Assembly: GCA_035518715.1 (NCBI GenBank)
Contig: DATIXJ010000051.1
Location: 1-64,000, forward strand
DNA: 64,000 bases
Reading direction: 5' to 3'
Source of the DNA: DATIXJ01 sp035518715
Lineage (GTDB): Bacteria > Bacteroidota > Ignavibacteria > UBA10030 > SZUA-254
The notes under the pieces were generated by a model, which ran no database searches, was not told the DNA's origin, and worked only from the letters and a program-made list of their open reading frames with translations. The translations under genes were made by a program, and so were the position numbers. Shown here piece by piece: positions 10,201 through 17,121 of this stretch. The number at the start of each line of letters is the position of its first letter. Within the stretch, counting starts at the first letter, position 1.

Positions 10201-10294
10201 GTTCGATGCGAGAAACTTGTCGAGCGGGATATACTTCTACCGGCTGGAGACGGATAAATTCATCTCAACGAAAAAAATGGTGCTGATCCGGTAA
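7229..10294 (+). CDS. Secreted SBBP-repeat beta-propeller protein with type IX sorting domain
   Basis: A 1021-aa surface or secreted protein. I start it at ATG 7229, 20 nt after the previous stop, because residues 1-37 then form a signal peptide (MNKKDMIRGK, hydrophobic core LLIPLILVGAFALS); upstream in-frame codons overlap the previous gene. From about residue 95 to 920 it holds some 16 tandem units of 50-53 residues with the pattern GNVYVTGxS ... DYxTIKYDSNGxxQWxxxYNG. This is the SBBP (beta-propeller) repeat family, enough for two or more propellers; the last two units are degenerate. Residues 937-1021 are the YPNPFNPST sorting domain. It probably binds a ligand or partner, but the repeats do not show what. 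Confidence 0.88.
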   Translation: MNKKDMIRGKTELFLHLLIPLILVGAFALSQSPSIAGTKRGHRLDSLYGFYSGGWYGALLSKNLDQFHKSRLSSGNTMTSRRATDSVRFGWLRQYASGLYPSTDEPIDIATDLSGNVYVTGASDSTYSDADYLTIKYDSNGVRQWVRRYNGPDGFDDIPYAIAVDASKNVYVTGTSWTLATGYDYCTIKYDSNGVLQWSSYYNGPGGDIPSKMCLDAGGNVYVTGESVVGTSMQDFLTIKYDPNGIVRWLASYNGPGNDVDVPTGIAVNRRGDVFVTGGSVGVGTDYDYATIKYDSSGTEQWVRRYDGTANSTDVPFKLMLDSASNVYITGESSNNGSGLDYATIKYDSSGNQQWVRTYNGTMNSDDQALGLVLDDSNNVYISGQSIDQGMLHSFTTIKYNIDGVEQWEQHYTGRPNSNNFVSGLANDEMGNIYVTGSSTPSDSSGRTITVKYTRGGDQVWAVENPGNDGSSNGAQAIVYDANGHIYITGNYIDSAAGFDYMTLQYGLDGVIGWNSRYDGPGTSKEWASAFTVNSKGDAIITGESAIADGSVFSTVAYSSLGAEKWAVHYQPYPSTFNTPWSIESDNAGDVIMVGSSEAIGDDTTYTVTTLYDSAGAQRWSVARLGLNYQLAGNVLGVDKDGNVLIATSSFDKADFTTVKYDHEGHQQWEEHYSTSQDSFDGPTALTVDNDVNVYVTGQSTRDFATVKYSPGGSQLWVARYHDSTGQYSFPRAIAVDSFQNVYVTGSSGSISQPDYVTIKYDSNGIQQWIARYNGDGNGADRAYAIAVDDSGNVVVTGRSDGAGTGADFATIKYNSNAVRQWVSRYDGPVHGTDDARGVVIDHSGEIYVSGTSETLSGNFGLATVEYSAAGLLQTPFLVTDAHMTSPGNSIGVKLDNNGNIFSGGTSVEGRWGVTTLVKHESPLTSVVERPTQPARFSLRQNYPNPFNPSTWITYDLPHRTYVRLSVFDLLGRNLQTLVDGVQEAGSKTEVFDARNLSSGIYFYRLETDKFISTKKMVLIR
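7540..9990 (+). repeat. Tandem SBBP-coding repeats, period about 150-160 nt
   Basis: About 16 diverged copies within the 1021-aa protein gene. The best conserved part of each encodes TIKYDSNG followed by QW, for example near 7629, 7788, 7943, 8101, 8260 and 9501. Copies 7 to 12 are the most diverged. The repeats are protein-level and not a CRISPR or satellite array. Confidence 0.85.
10049..10294 (+). repeat. Sorting-domain DNA repeat, copy 2
   Basis: Partner of 6964-7209; same length and frame, ending at the stop codon. Differences are mostly silent or conservative. Confidence 0.85.
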
Positions 10295-10308
10295 GTTCAA
10301 AACTCTCC

Positions 10309-10340
10309 GGAGAGGATGGAATTGATCTCCAATCCTCTCC
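10309..10340. terminator. Hairpin between convergent genes
   Basis: GGAGAGGAT (10309-10317) pairs with ATCCTCTCC (10332-10340) around a 14-nt loop, just after the stop at 10294 and before the convergent stop at 10371. There is no clean T-run on either side, so intrinsic termination is uncertain. Confidence 0.5.
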
Positions 10341-10370
10341 GCTTCGTTACAAATTTCTCAACGCAGCTTT

Positions 10371-10979
10371 TTATTTTCCCTGAACAGGGAAGAGAACCGT
10401 AAACGAAATCCTCAGCGTATCCTGTACCGGGATCATCAACAGCGAGGGGCGCTCGATGCCGAATGCAGTCAGGCTAACATCGGCCTTACCGGAAACCGTC
10501 AATTTCCCGTCGGCAATGGACTTCGAAGCAGAAAACTCAACCGGCTTCGTCTGACCGTGAAATGTCAGATCGCCGCTGACATCCAAATCATTGCCGTTTG
10601 ATTTGATCAATTTGCTCGCGAACGAAACCGTTGGATAGGTGAGAGCGTCGAGCACTTCCATAGCATGTGAATCGCGGTTGCTGTTGCCGCTGTCGAACGT
10701 CGTGACATCTGCGCTGAACGTTGTTGCCTGAATGGTCTGCGTGGCTTCATCATACGAGATGGTGCAGTCGATATCCTTGCTCGTTGCGTCAATCTCGTGG
10801 AGCGGATGCGTGAGATGATAGGATAACGACGATCCATCCTTTAGCGCCGTGAGATTTTGTTGCCGGGCAAGAGCAGCCTGCTGCCAGTAGGGCGGGAGAA
10901 CAAAGAGTTCCAATATACCCAACAGGATGATTGGTGCCAGAAACGGCATCGTTCTGCCAAGAACAGGGAGCGTTTTCAT
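10371..10979 (-). CDS. YceI-like lipocalin-fold protein, membrane-anchored
   Basis: A 202-aa protein. Residues 1-36 hold one hydrophobic segment (PFLAPIILLGILELFVLPP) that serves as signal or anchor. The rest fits the YceI family: SSLSYHLTHPLHEIDATSKD, then TISYDEATQTI, a DSHAMEVLDA segment, YPTVSFASK, and the GDLTFHGQTKPVEF core, ending in a series of beta strands. YceI proteins form a lipocalin-like barrel that binds isoprenoid-like lipids in the periplasm. It is the last gene of a three-gene unit with the b561-like protein (12 nt upstream) and the Rieske protein, which suggests that it binds a quinone or another lipid of the same redox chain. Confidence 0.82.
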   Translation of the reverse strand: MKTLPVLGRTMPFLAPIILLGILELFVLPPYWQQAALARQQNLTALKDGSSLSYHLTHPLHEIDATSKDIDCTISYDEATQTIQATTFSADVTTFDSGNSNRDSHAMEVLDALTYPTVSFASKLIKSNGNDLDVSGDLTFHGQTKPVEFSASKSIADGKLTVSGKADVSLTAFGIERPSLLMIPVQDTLRISFTVLFPVQGK

Positions 10980-10991
10980 CGGTATCCTTCC

Positions 10992-11762
10992 TTAAAATGT
11001 CATCGTGATCAGTGCTACTGAAAATATTGTTGCTGTGGCGTACGCGGTTATCTGATGTGCGGTACGCAAATTCTGGGCTTCGCTCAACGTATTCGATTTC
11101 CTCGCGGAGAGTATTCCCAGAATCGGTGTCGCGACCATTCCCGCAAAATGAAACCAGGCAAGAGTCTTGTGCAGCGACGTTGTGCTCCACTCGTCGCGCC
11201 GGATGAGCGGCGGAGGGGAGAAGATCGCGAACGACGCCGTCGTCATGTACGAAATAAACGTGATCACACCCATCGTCTGGTGCAAATTGTTGAGCTTCCT
11301 GTCGAGCGGAAACTGACCTGCCTCCGATCCGTTCCAGTTGGCCAAATTGCGTTGCCCGATGATGAGCGTCGGAATAAAGAGACCCATTGTCACAAAACCA
11401 CCGATCTGGTGAATGGTCAGCATTGTGCGCCGGACGCCGAGCTCGGACTTGCGGGCCGGAGGAGTGAGCGGAGCAAACCCCGTTGACCGGAGCACTCCGC
11501 CTTCTCCCCAGAGAAAGCTTTCCATTGGACTGAGGTGATCGGGGAGGAGCTTGATCGTATGCGTCGGGGGTTGTATGGAATCGACAACGCTGAGATTCAT
11601 CTCCGGTACATCTGGGATAGGTGTTTCAATTTGTTCATTCTGGAATTCCGCCAGGTTCTGAAAATTCCAGTCATCGGCTGTGCATTCGTGCACACGCGGA
11701 AGCGAGCGTGCCGTGAGGACTGCCGGCAGGAGCATGAGAACGACAAGAGTGATCGTCTTCAT
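10992..11762 (-). CDS. Cytochrome b561-like four-helix membrane protein
   Basis: A 256-aa protein with a signal peptide (1-20), a periplasmic stretch of about 90 residues, and four TM helices between about 112 and 256. Histidines sit at regular places in or near the helices: H118 (TIHQIGG), H161 (NLHQTMG), H198 and H205 (SLHKTLAWFHFAGM) and H236 (TAHQITAY). Such an array is what a di-heme b-type cytochrome needs, so I call it b561-like; the resemblance is by pattern, not by a named motif. It lies between the Rieske gene (30 nt upstream) and the YceI-like gene, which supports an electron-transfer job at the membrane. Confidence 0.65.
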   Translation of the reverse strand: MKTITLVVLMLLPAVLTARSLPRVHECTADDWNFQNLAEFQNEQIETPIPDVPEMNLSVVDSIQPPTHTIKLLPDHLSPMESFLWGEGGVLRSTGFAPLTPPARKSELGVRRTMLTIHQIGGFVTMGLFIPTLIIGQRNLANWNGSEAGQFPLDRKLNNLHQTMGVITFISYMTTASFAIFSPPPLIRRDEWSTTSLHKTLAWFHFAGMVATPILGILSARKSNTLSEAQNLRTAHQITAYATATIFSVALITMTF

Positions 11763-11792
11763 GGAGTTCTTTATGAATGTGTGAGATGGTGG

Positions 11793-12293
11793 TTACATCG
11801 TGATGGTGATGGTTGTGCCGTCAAACGTCGTCGAAAACGTCTGCAGTGGCGATGGAGCGGGTCCGCCCAGATTGCTTGCAAAATTACTGGCCGCTGCACC
11901 GAAGACCGAGCCGTGACATTCACAGATGCATTGCCCGCCGGAAGGGTTATCAATGAGGCAGCCGGCATGCGTGCAAACGACCGACATGGTTCTGAACGCA
12001 CCTGTTCCGCTTGAACCTGTGCGCACGACCAGAACCGGATTTCCGCCGTTGTTGTTTCCAAACGTCCGCCGGACAAAGCCGCCGACTGACTGAAGCGTCG
12101 GCTCGTTTGCAAGCGTGAGCGTGACCTTCTGTCCCGTCGTTGGTTCGGTGCCGGGGCTTGTCGTGGGATTGTTGCAGGACTCAAGGCCTGCGAGCCAGGC
12201 GGTGAAGCCGACGCTCAGGACGCCGGCGGAAACGGTATGCAAAAATCTTCTCCTCGAAACCTCGCTCACCTGCTCATCTGGTTTTCCGGCCAT
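11793..12293 (-). CDS. Rieske [2Fe-2S] protein, Tat-exported
   Basis: A 166-aa extracytoplasmic iron-sulfur protein. The leader has the twin-arginine motif SRRRFLH (13-19) and a hydrophobic stretch to LESC (37-40), where C40 could be a lipoprotein cysteine. The Rieske cluster ligands are C107 and H109 (CTHAGC) and C124 and H127 (CECHGS); C112 and C126 would make the stabilising disulfide seen in high-potential Rieske proteins. The segment PAPSPLQ after the second motif is also typical. No cytochrome b of the bc1/b6f type is next to it; instead the following genes are a b561-like protein and a YceI-like protein, so this is not a standard bc complex operon. A perfect inverted repeat lies 130 nt upstream. 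Confidence 0.9.
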   Translation of the reverse strand: MAGKPDEQVSEVSRRRFLHTVSAGVLSVGFTAWLAGLESCNNPTTSPGTEPTTGQKVTLTLANEPTLQSVGGFVRRTFGNNNGGNPVLVVRTGSSGTGAFRTMSVVCTHAGCLIDNPSGGQCICECHGSVFGAAASNFASNLGGPAPSPLQTFSTTFDGTTITITM

Positions 12294-12652
12294 AGATAAT
12301 TCTCCATCTGTTCATTGAAAAGTACGGATTTATGCAAAATCGTACCAGCTCACGCCCAATTGCGCACGCTGTACATGTTATCATTCACGAGGGTAAACAG
12401 GGATGAAGCAATTGTATGCATTCGTTGTTCCTCTGGAACAACAAACTTTCTCAATGCCGATAGGCGATTTTTGCCTTCAACGACGATTCGGAGGGTATGA
12501 AGGAACCTGATGACTTATACCAAACAACAGGAGTTTGGATGAGAGAGTTCCCGGGTGTTCCGTTCCCTGCATTATTGTTAGAACTCGAATGCCGAACACT
12601 GATTGTAATTCGGCGCATTTCTTAAGATTGAGAAAATACCGAACCAAGAATT
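12294..12652. other. 359-nt intergenic region upstream of the Rieske operon
   Basis: No gene seen. The one clear element is the inverted repeat at 12424-12442 described separately. I find no convincing TTG-N17-TA promoter for the Rieske operon here. Confidence 0.5.
12424..12442. promoter_or_regulatory. Perfect 8-bp inverted repeat, possible operator
   Basis: GTTGTTCC (12424-12431), TCT, GGAACAAC (12435-12442). The short 3-nt centre and full dyad symmetry fit a dimeric regulator site better than a terminator, and no T-run follows on either strand. It lies about 130 nt upstream of the Rieske start. Confidence 0.45.
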
Positions 12653-13810
12653 TTAGTACAGGAACATGGGTTTGCCCAGCAGGTGAGCGACCTTTGGCCG
12701 GTAGTGTTGGATGTCGTAGAGCTCATCGACGTCGACCCGCTTCTTGCCGTCGGTAATAATGTTTGCTGAAACGGTCGTATACTTTCCATCCCGGAGTGCG
12801 ACCATTCTTCCAGACTGCTTTTTCAAGAGCAGGTCTGTGGCAAGATAGCCGTACGTGGATGAGACCATCAGATCAAGTGCATCGGGTGCGCCGCTGCGCA
12901 TGAGATAGGCGAGCTGCTGGTAGACCGTCCGGACTCCTGACCGTTCCTCAATTTCTTTCGCAACGAAATCGCCGACGCCGCCGAGCTTCTTGTGTCCATA
13001 CGCATCGGCCTCGCCGCTGAGGTACATTTCCCCGCCCTTGGGCTTTGCACCTTCGGATATCGTCATAATCGCGTACCGGCTCGGATTGTGATTTCTGTCG
13101 TCGACAAGAAAATCGACCAGCTTCTGTATGTCGAAATCAACTTCGGAAATAATTGCCCGGTCGACGCCTGCGAGATATGCGGAAATGAGAGAGGTCTCGC
13201 CGGAATACCTGCCGAACAACTCTACAACGGCGATGCGTTCATGTGAACCGGTCGGCGTGCGCAGACCGTGAATGAACTCGACACTCCGTGTGACTGCTGT
13301 CGAAAATCCGATGCAGTAGTCGGTCCCAAAGACATCGTTGTCCATAGTCTTCGGAATGCACACGATCGGGAAATTTTCCTTGTGAAGCCGGACGGCATAG
13401 CTCAGCGTATCATCGCCGCCGATAGCAATAAGCGCATCGAGTTTCAGATCGGCAAGCACCCTCAGCGTATGCGGCGTGCAATCAATGGGTTGGCCGTCTC
13501 CCTGACTCTTAAACGTGCTCTCGAGAAACTTCGGGAGTTCCTTTGGCTTTACCTTCCCAGGATTTGTGCGTGATGTATGGAGATACGTTCCGCCGGTGCG
13601 GTCGATGGTGCGTGTGTTGACTTTGGTGAGCGGGATGATGTTCTGTTCGTACGAAGAAGGATCATCGGGATTGTAATTGAGGAGTCCGCCCCAGCCGCGG
13701 CGGATGCCGAACATTTCGTGGCCTTCATCGGCAGCTCGGTAGACTGCAGCTTTGATGGCTGGATTGAGCCCGGGGACGTCTCCACCGCCGGTTAAAATTC
13801 CGAATCTCAT
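12653..13810 (-). CDS. 6-phosphofructokinase, probably pyrophosphate-dependent
   Basis: Phosphorylates fructose 6-phosphate to the 1,6-bisphosphate in glycolysis, reversibly if PPi is used. At 385 aa it is longer than the short ATP-PFK of E. coli (320 aa). The substrate loop is GILTGGGDVPGLN. Two positions that set donor use are both of the PPi type: D134 in GGDDTLS, where ATP enzymes have Gly, and K154 in PKTMDND, where ATP enzymes have Gly. D157 is the catalytic base. There is no allosteric-site evidence. It is a single gene with its own promoter at 13854-13882. Confidence 0.9.
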   Translation of the reverse strand: MRFGILTGGGDVPGLNPAIKAAVYRAADEGHEMFGIRRGWGGLLNYNPDDPSSYEQNIIPLTKVNTRTIDRTGGTYLHTSRTNPGKVKPKELPKFLESTFKSQGDGQPIDCTPHTLRVLADLKLDALIAIGGDDTLSYAVRLHKENFPIVCIPKTMDNDVFGTDYCIGFSTAVTRSVEFIHGLRTPTGSHERIAVVELFGRYSGETSLISAYLAGVDRAIISEVDFDIQKLVDFLVDDRNHNPSRYAIMTISEGAKPKGGEMYLSGEADAYGHKKLGGVGDFVAKEIEERSGVRTVYQQLAYLMRSGAPDALDLMVSSTYGYLATDLLLKKQSGRMVALRDGKYTTVSANIITDGKKRVDVDELYDIQHYRPKVAHLLGKPMFLY

Positions 13811-13853
13811 GATGTGTCGTCCTGAAGTGATTGAATCGCGTGTTTACCTACGT

Positions 13854-13882
13854 AATGTAGTGAAAATCTTCCGCGAATTCAA
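13854..13882 (-). promoter_or_regulatory. Promoter of the phosphofructokinase gene
   Basis: On the minus strand TTGAAT (13877-13882), 17 nt, TACATT (13854-13859). Predicted leader about 37 nt. Confidence 0.6.
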
Positions 13883-13994
13883 TTATCCCGAAGTGATTCA
13901 AAGCTGATGCAACGCACGCGGCGGGAAATCGTGTCGAACGAATTGTCGTGCTGCGCAAGAAACTCTCTCGTAACTTTACGAGAAGCTGCCTGGC

Positions 13995-14897
13995 TTACCG
14001 GACAAAGTAATTAATCATTTTGGAAACGAGCTTCGCAGCAGTAAGATCTGCATGATGAACTCCCTTTGACGGAGCAAGCTCAACAATATCACATCCCACC
14101 ACTTTCTTGCGACGCCCGAGTTTCCGCAGGAACCTCATCGTCTCATCCCAGAATAATCCGTTCGGTTCGGGTGTCCCGGTCGACGGCATGATGGACGGAT
14201 CCAGCCCATCCACGTCGAACGTGACATACACATGGTTTGTCAGCTTCTCGATGGCGAAGTCATCCCAGTATTTCAGCAGCTTCGTGTATTTGTCGGAACG
14301 TATCTCATGGGCGTAGAGTGTGGTGATGCCGTGTTTTCGTATGAACTGTGCTTCTTCGATACACTGTGCGCGGATCCCGATCTGGACGAGCTTCCGCGGG
14401 TCGAGAAATTCGCAGACACGCGCCATGACGCAGGCGTGACTGAACTTCGATCCTTCATACTCGTTCCGCAGATCGGAATGCGCATCGATCTGGACGACGG
14501 AGAGGTCGCGGTATGCCTCCGCGTGTGCGGCGATCGATGCCTGTGAAATCGTATGTTCCCCTCCGAGCGTGACGACGAATTTATTCTCCTGGAGAAGGGT
14601 TCGGGTTCGCTCATACAGTGATTCAAGAGCCGACTCATCATTTTTCTTTCCCGCCAGAAACGGATGAAGTGTTGCAACACCAAGTTCGCGGTGGATCTCC
14701 CGTTCCGTTTCTTCGTCGTAGAATTCGACATAGTGGGATGCTCGCAGGATTGCGTCAGGCCCCGCTTTTGTTCCGCCGCCGTAACTCACCGTCCGTTCAT
14801 ACGGTACCGGCAGAATCACAACACGTGAGGAAGCATAGGCATAATGGACAGGATCCTCGATCCCGAGAAAATTGTCTTTTGTTGCGAGAACTTTCAT
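13995..14897 (-). CDS. speB: Agmatinase/arginase-family ureohydrolase
   Basis: Hydrolyses a guanidino compound to urea and an amine; by family similarity most likely agmatine to putrescine. The 300-aa protein has the full set of binuclear manganese ligands: H115 (GGEHT), D138, H140 and D142 (DAHSD), and D228 and D230 (DVDGLDP). H154 in SHACVM is the conserved active-site histidine region. The symbol is by family; ureohydrolases acting on other guanidino substrates share the same residues. No speA or arginine decarboxylase is adjacent. It has its own promoter, divergent from the acetyltransferase gene. Confidence 0.85.
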   Translation of the reverse strand: MKVLATKDNFLGIEDPVHYAYASSRVVILPVPYERTVSYGGGTKAGPDAILRASHYVEFYDEETEREIHRELGVATLHPFLAGKKNDESALESLYERTRTLLQENKFVVTLGGEHTISQASIAAHAEAYRDLSVVQIDAHSDLRNEYEGSKFSHACVMARVCEFLDPRKLVQIGIRAQCIEEAQFIRKHGITTLYAHEIRSDKYTKLLKYWDDFAIEKLTNHVYVTFDVDGLDPSIMPSTGTPEPNGLFWDETMRFLRKLGRRKKVVGCDIVELAPSKGVHHADLTAAKLVSKMINYFVR

Positions 14898-14932
14898 GAA
14901 TGCCGCATCCAGGGTGAGAAAAAAGTTTCTTG

Positions 14933-14961
14933 AATATAGAAGAAAAGGCCCCGAAATGCAA
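14933..14961 (-). promoter_or_regulatory. Promoter of the agmatinase-family gene
   Basis: On the minus strand TTGCAT (14956-14961), 17 nt, TATATT (14933-14938). The -10 matches TATAAT at 5 of 6 positions. Predicted leader about 30 nt. Confidence 0.6.
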
Positions 14962-15013
14962 TCGTTCCGCAGCTTTGATCAAAATCACATCCTGTTCAGA
15001 CAGACCCGATATA

Positions 15014-15042
15014 TTGGAGTTTCAATCCGGCAATCGTACCAT
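15014..15042 (+). promoter_or_regulatory. Putative promoter of the acetyltransferase/PRODH-like pair
   Basis: TTGGAG (15014-15019), 17 nt, TACCAT (15037-15042). Predicted leader about 55 nt. The hexamers are weaker than in the other examples. Confidence 0.45.
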
Positions 15043-15104
15043 ATTGAACCCCGGGAGAAACTTCTTCCGGGTTCCTTCGGAAACATCATCATCCATGGAT
15101 CAGG

Positions 15105-16211
15105 ATGGAAGTTCTTACAACTATTGATGAACTGTCTGCTCTGGCAGATGAATGGAACGCTCTTGCGGCACCGTTTGAGTCGCCTCTTCTCCGTCACGAG
15201 TGGTTTCTTGCGGCGGCAAGAGCATGCTGTCCTCCGGACCGGCTTCACGTACTTGTACAGCGGGACGGCCATACGATCAGCGGTATCGCTCCACTTGCCT
15301 TCAGCGGTCACGGCCCGGCAAAGACTCTCGGCCTTCTCGGCAGTGAGCTCCACTGCGAGCCCGGCGGATTTCTCTACCGCAACGAGGATTCCCTTAACCG
15401 ACTTTTTGAACGAATAGCTCTTCTCCGATACCCGACTATCCTTCCGCGTGTTAACACATTTTCGAACGAGAAGGATTCGATCATCTCCCGCTGGAAAGGG
15501 CTGGCGTGGGTTCCTCTTCTTTCGACATCCGCATCTCCCTGGCTTCCGATCACCTCGACCTGGGGGGATTTCGAAAAATCGATTTCATCCGACCGTCGTT
15601 ACACACTCCGCCGTGCGCGAAAGAGAGCTGAAGATCTCGGAAAAGTGCACCTGGAAATCATGACGCCGCGGGAAGATGAAGTTGCGGGGTTGCTTGACGA
15701 GCTCTTCATGGTTGAAGGTTCGGGATGGAAGCGGCGAGCGGGAACGAGCTTGCAAATGAATGGTCGATTGCGTAAGTTCTTTCACCTCTATTCCGCCCAC
15801 ATGGCACGAGAGGGGAAACTGCGGTTCGGTGTCATGCGCATCGGCGGAGCAACAGTGGCTGCCCAACTCGCTGTAGAATCCGCAAACCGCTACTGGGTGC
15901 TGAAAGTCGGTTTTGATGAAGCGTTTGCGCGTTGCTCGCCGGGGATTCTTCTCATGCACGAATCCCTCCGCTATGCGTATGAGAAGTATTTGCTCGCATT
16001 CGAATTTCTTGGAAGCAACGAACCCTGGATTCGGATGTGGACGGAGAGAATTCATACATACATCACGTACCGGCTCTATCCGGTAAATGTTCATGGAATC
16101 GTGGGCCTTGGCAATCATTCGTCCGAAATGGCATGGAAGAAAATCCGGGACATGCGGCGGAGGAATATCCGGCGACCCCTTGGCTCAAGCGTTACCCATC
16201 ATGAGGTTTGA
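15105..16211 (+). CDS. GNAT-fold acyltransferase of the BioF2/FemAB-like (CelD) type
   Basis: A 368-aa two-lobed acyltransferase. Features seen: the N-terminal LADEWNALAAP motif and SPLLRHEWF, the central SSDRRYTLRRARKRAE segment, and the GKLRFGVMRIGGATVAAQLA strand pair with a following YWVLKVGFDEAFARCSPG, which is the acyl-CoA/aminoacyl substrate cleft of this family. Members act in cellulose/polysaccharide synthesis clusters or transfer acyl or aminoacyl groups; the substrate is not predictable. The next gene begins 10 nt downstream and encodes a divergent proline-dehydrogenase-like protein, so the two are probably made together. Confidence 0.8.
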   Translation: MEVLTTIDELSALADEWNALAAPFESPLLRHEWFLAAARACCPPDRLHVLVQRDGHTISGIAPLAFSGHGPAKTLGLLGSELHCEPGGFLYRNEDSLNRLFERIALLRYPTILPRVNTFSNEKDSIISRWKGLAWVPLLSTSASPWLPITSTWGDFEKSISSDRRYTLRRARKRAEDLGKVHLEIMTPREDEVAGLLDELFMVEGSGWKRRAGTSLQMNGRLRKFFHLYSAHMAREGKLRFGVMRIGGATVAAQLAVESANRYWVLKVGFDEAFARCSPGILLMHESLRYAYEKYLLAFEFLGSNEPWIRMWTERIHTYITYRLYPVNVHGIVGLGNHSSEMAWKKIRDMRRRNIRRPLGSSVTHHEV

Positions 16212-16220
16212 AGCAGGTTC

Positions 16221-17066
16221 TTGATCAGTCAACTGAGAAATAAGTTCTTTCAACGGCTTGCCGCGAGCCACATTGCCGGCCCATCGCCCGCGAGCGCCCT
16301 CGAAATTTCCCGCCGTGTCGTTGCAAACGACTGGGGATCGACCTTCTGCTGTTGGAACGGACCCGACAGCGGTCCCCCTGATCTCTTCCGATCCTATTCC
16401 GAGCTTCTGGATGCTCTCCCCGACGATGGAGGGACCTACGACCTTTCATTGAAAGCCCCTTCGTTCCACTACAATCTCGAACTTGTCCAGCTGATATCGC
16501 AGCGCGCCGCTCTGCGGAAAATGGGAATCGAGTTCGATTCCCACGGCACCGAGGCGGCAGATCCCACCCACCGTGTTGCAGAGAAGGTCCGGATTTTTCA
16601 CGACAATGTCGTCTGTGCTGTTCCTGCTCGCTGGTCACGGAGCATCAAAGATGTCGACTGGGCGGCGGAGAATCAAATCGGTATCCGCATCGTGAAGGGA
16701 CAATGGCCCGATCCCGCGAACATGGGGATCGATTTCCTGAAGAACTACATTGCAATCGTGGAGCGGGCGGCTGCACGCAGGGTGAAGACGTATGTTGCGA
16801 CACATAATCCTTCAATTGCGCGTGAGTCGCTCAGAATTCTTCAGGGTGCCGGATGTCCCTGCGCCCTCGAAGTAATGTTCAGTCTCCCGTTAGGGGTGAC
16901 AAAAACTGCAAAAACCTTGGGAGTACCGGTGCGCGTCTATATTCCTTACGGCTATCCATACCTTCCCTATAATCTCACGCACGTTCACACAAGACCTGCA
17001 GTTGCCCTCTGGGCGATGAAGAACTTCGTTTTCGGGGGCTACCCCAGACAGCGTCCGCTCTACTGA
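16221..17066 (+). CDS. Divergent proline-dehydrogenase-like TIM-barrel protein
   Basis: A 281-aa protein, TTG start, paired with the acetyltransferase gene. The flavin-barrel landmarks of proline dehydrogenase are present: SLKAPSF (K78), a strand ending EFDSHG (D106), RIVKG (156-160), VATHN (192-196), ALEVMF (E217) and VRVYIPYG (237-244). But where active enzymes have the R-R-L-x-E-R-P helix that holds the proline carboxylate, this protein has LTHVHTRP (252-259), so the two arginines and the glutamate are replaced. The YPY preceding that helix is kept as YLPY. It probably keeps FAD and the fold but acts on another substrate, or is not an oxidase. No P5C dehydrogenase is next to it. Confidence 0.72.
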   Translation: MISQLRNKFFQRLAASHIAGPSPASALEISRRVVANDWGSTFCCWNGPDSGPPDLFRSYSELLDALPDDGGTYDLSLKAPSFHYNLELVQLISQRAALRKMGIEFDSHGTEAADPTHRVAEKVRIFHDNVVCAVPARWSRSIKDVDWAAENQIGIRIVKGQWPDPANMGIDFLKNYIAIVERAAARRVKTYVATHNPSIARESLRILQGAGCPCALEVMFSLPLGVTKTAKTLGVPVRVYIPYGYPYLPYNLTHVHTRPAVALWAMKNFVFGGYPRQRPLY

Positions 17067-17081
17067 GATCAGCACCCGTTC

Positions 17082-17110
17082 TTGATTCTCTCAAAATTTT
17101 CTCCTACCTT
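17082..17110 (+). promoter_or_regulatory. Promoter of the DUF2085 gene pair
   Basis: TTGATT (17082-17087), 17 nt, TACCTT (17105-17110). The start codon at 17122 is only 11 nt after the -10, giving a leader of about 5 nt or less; ATG 17134 is the alternative. Confidence 0.55.
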
Positions 17111-17121
17111 CGCGCTGGAGA

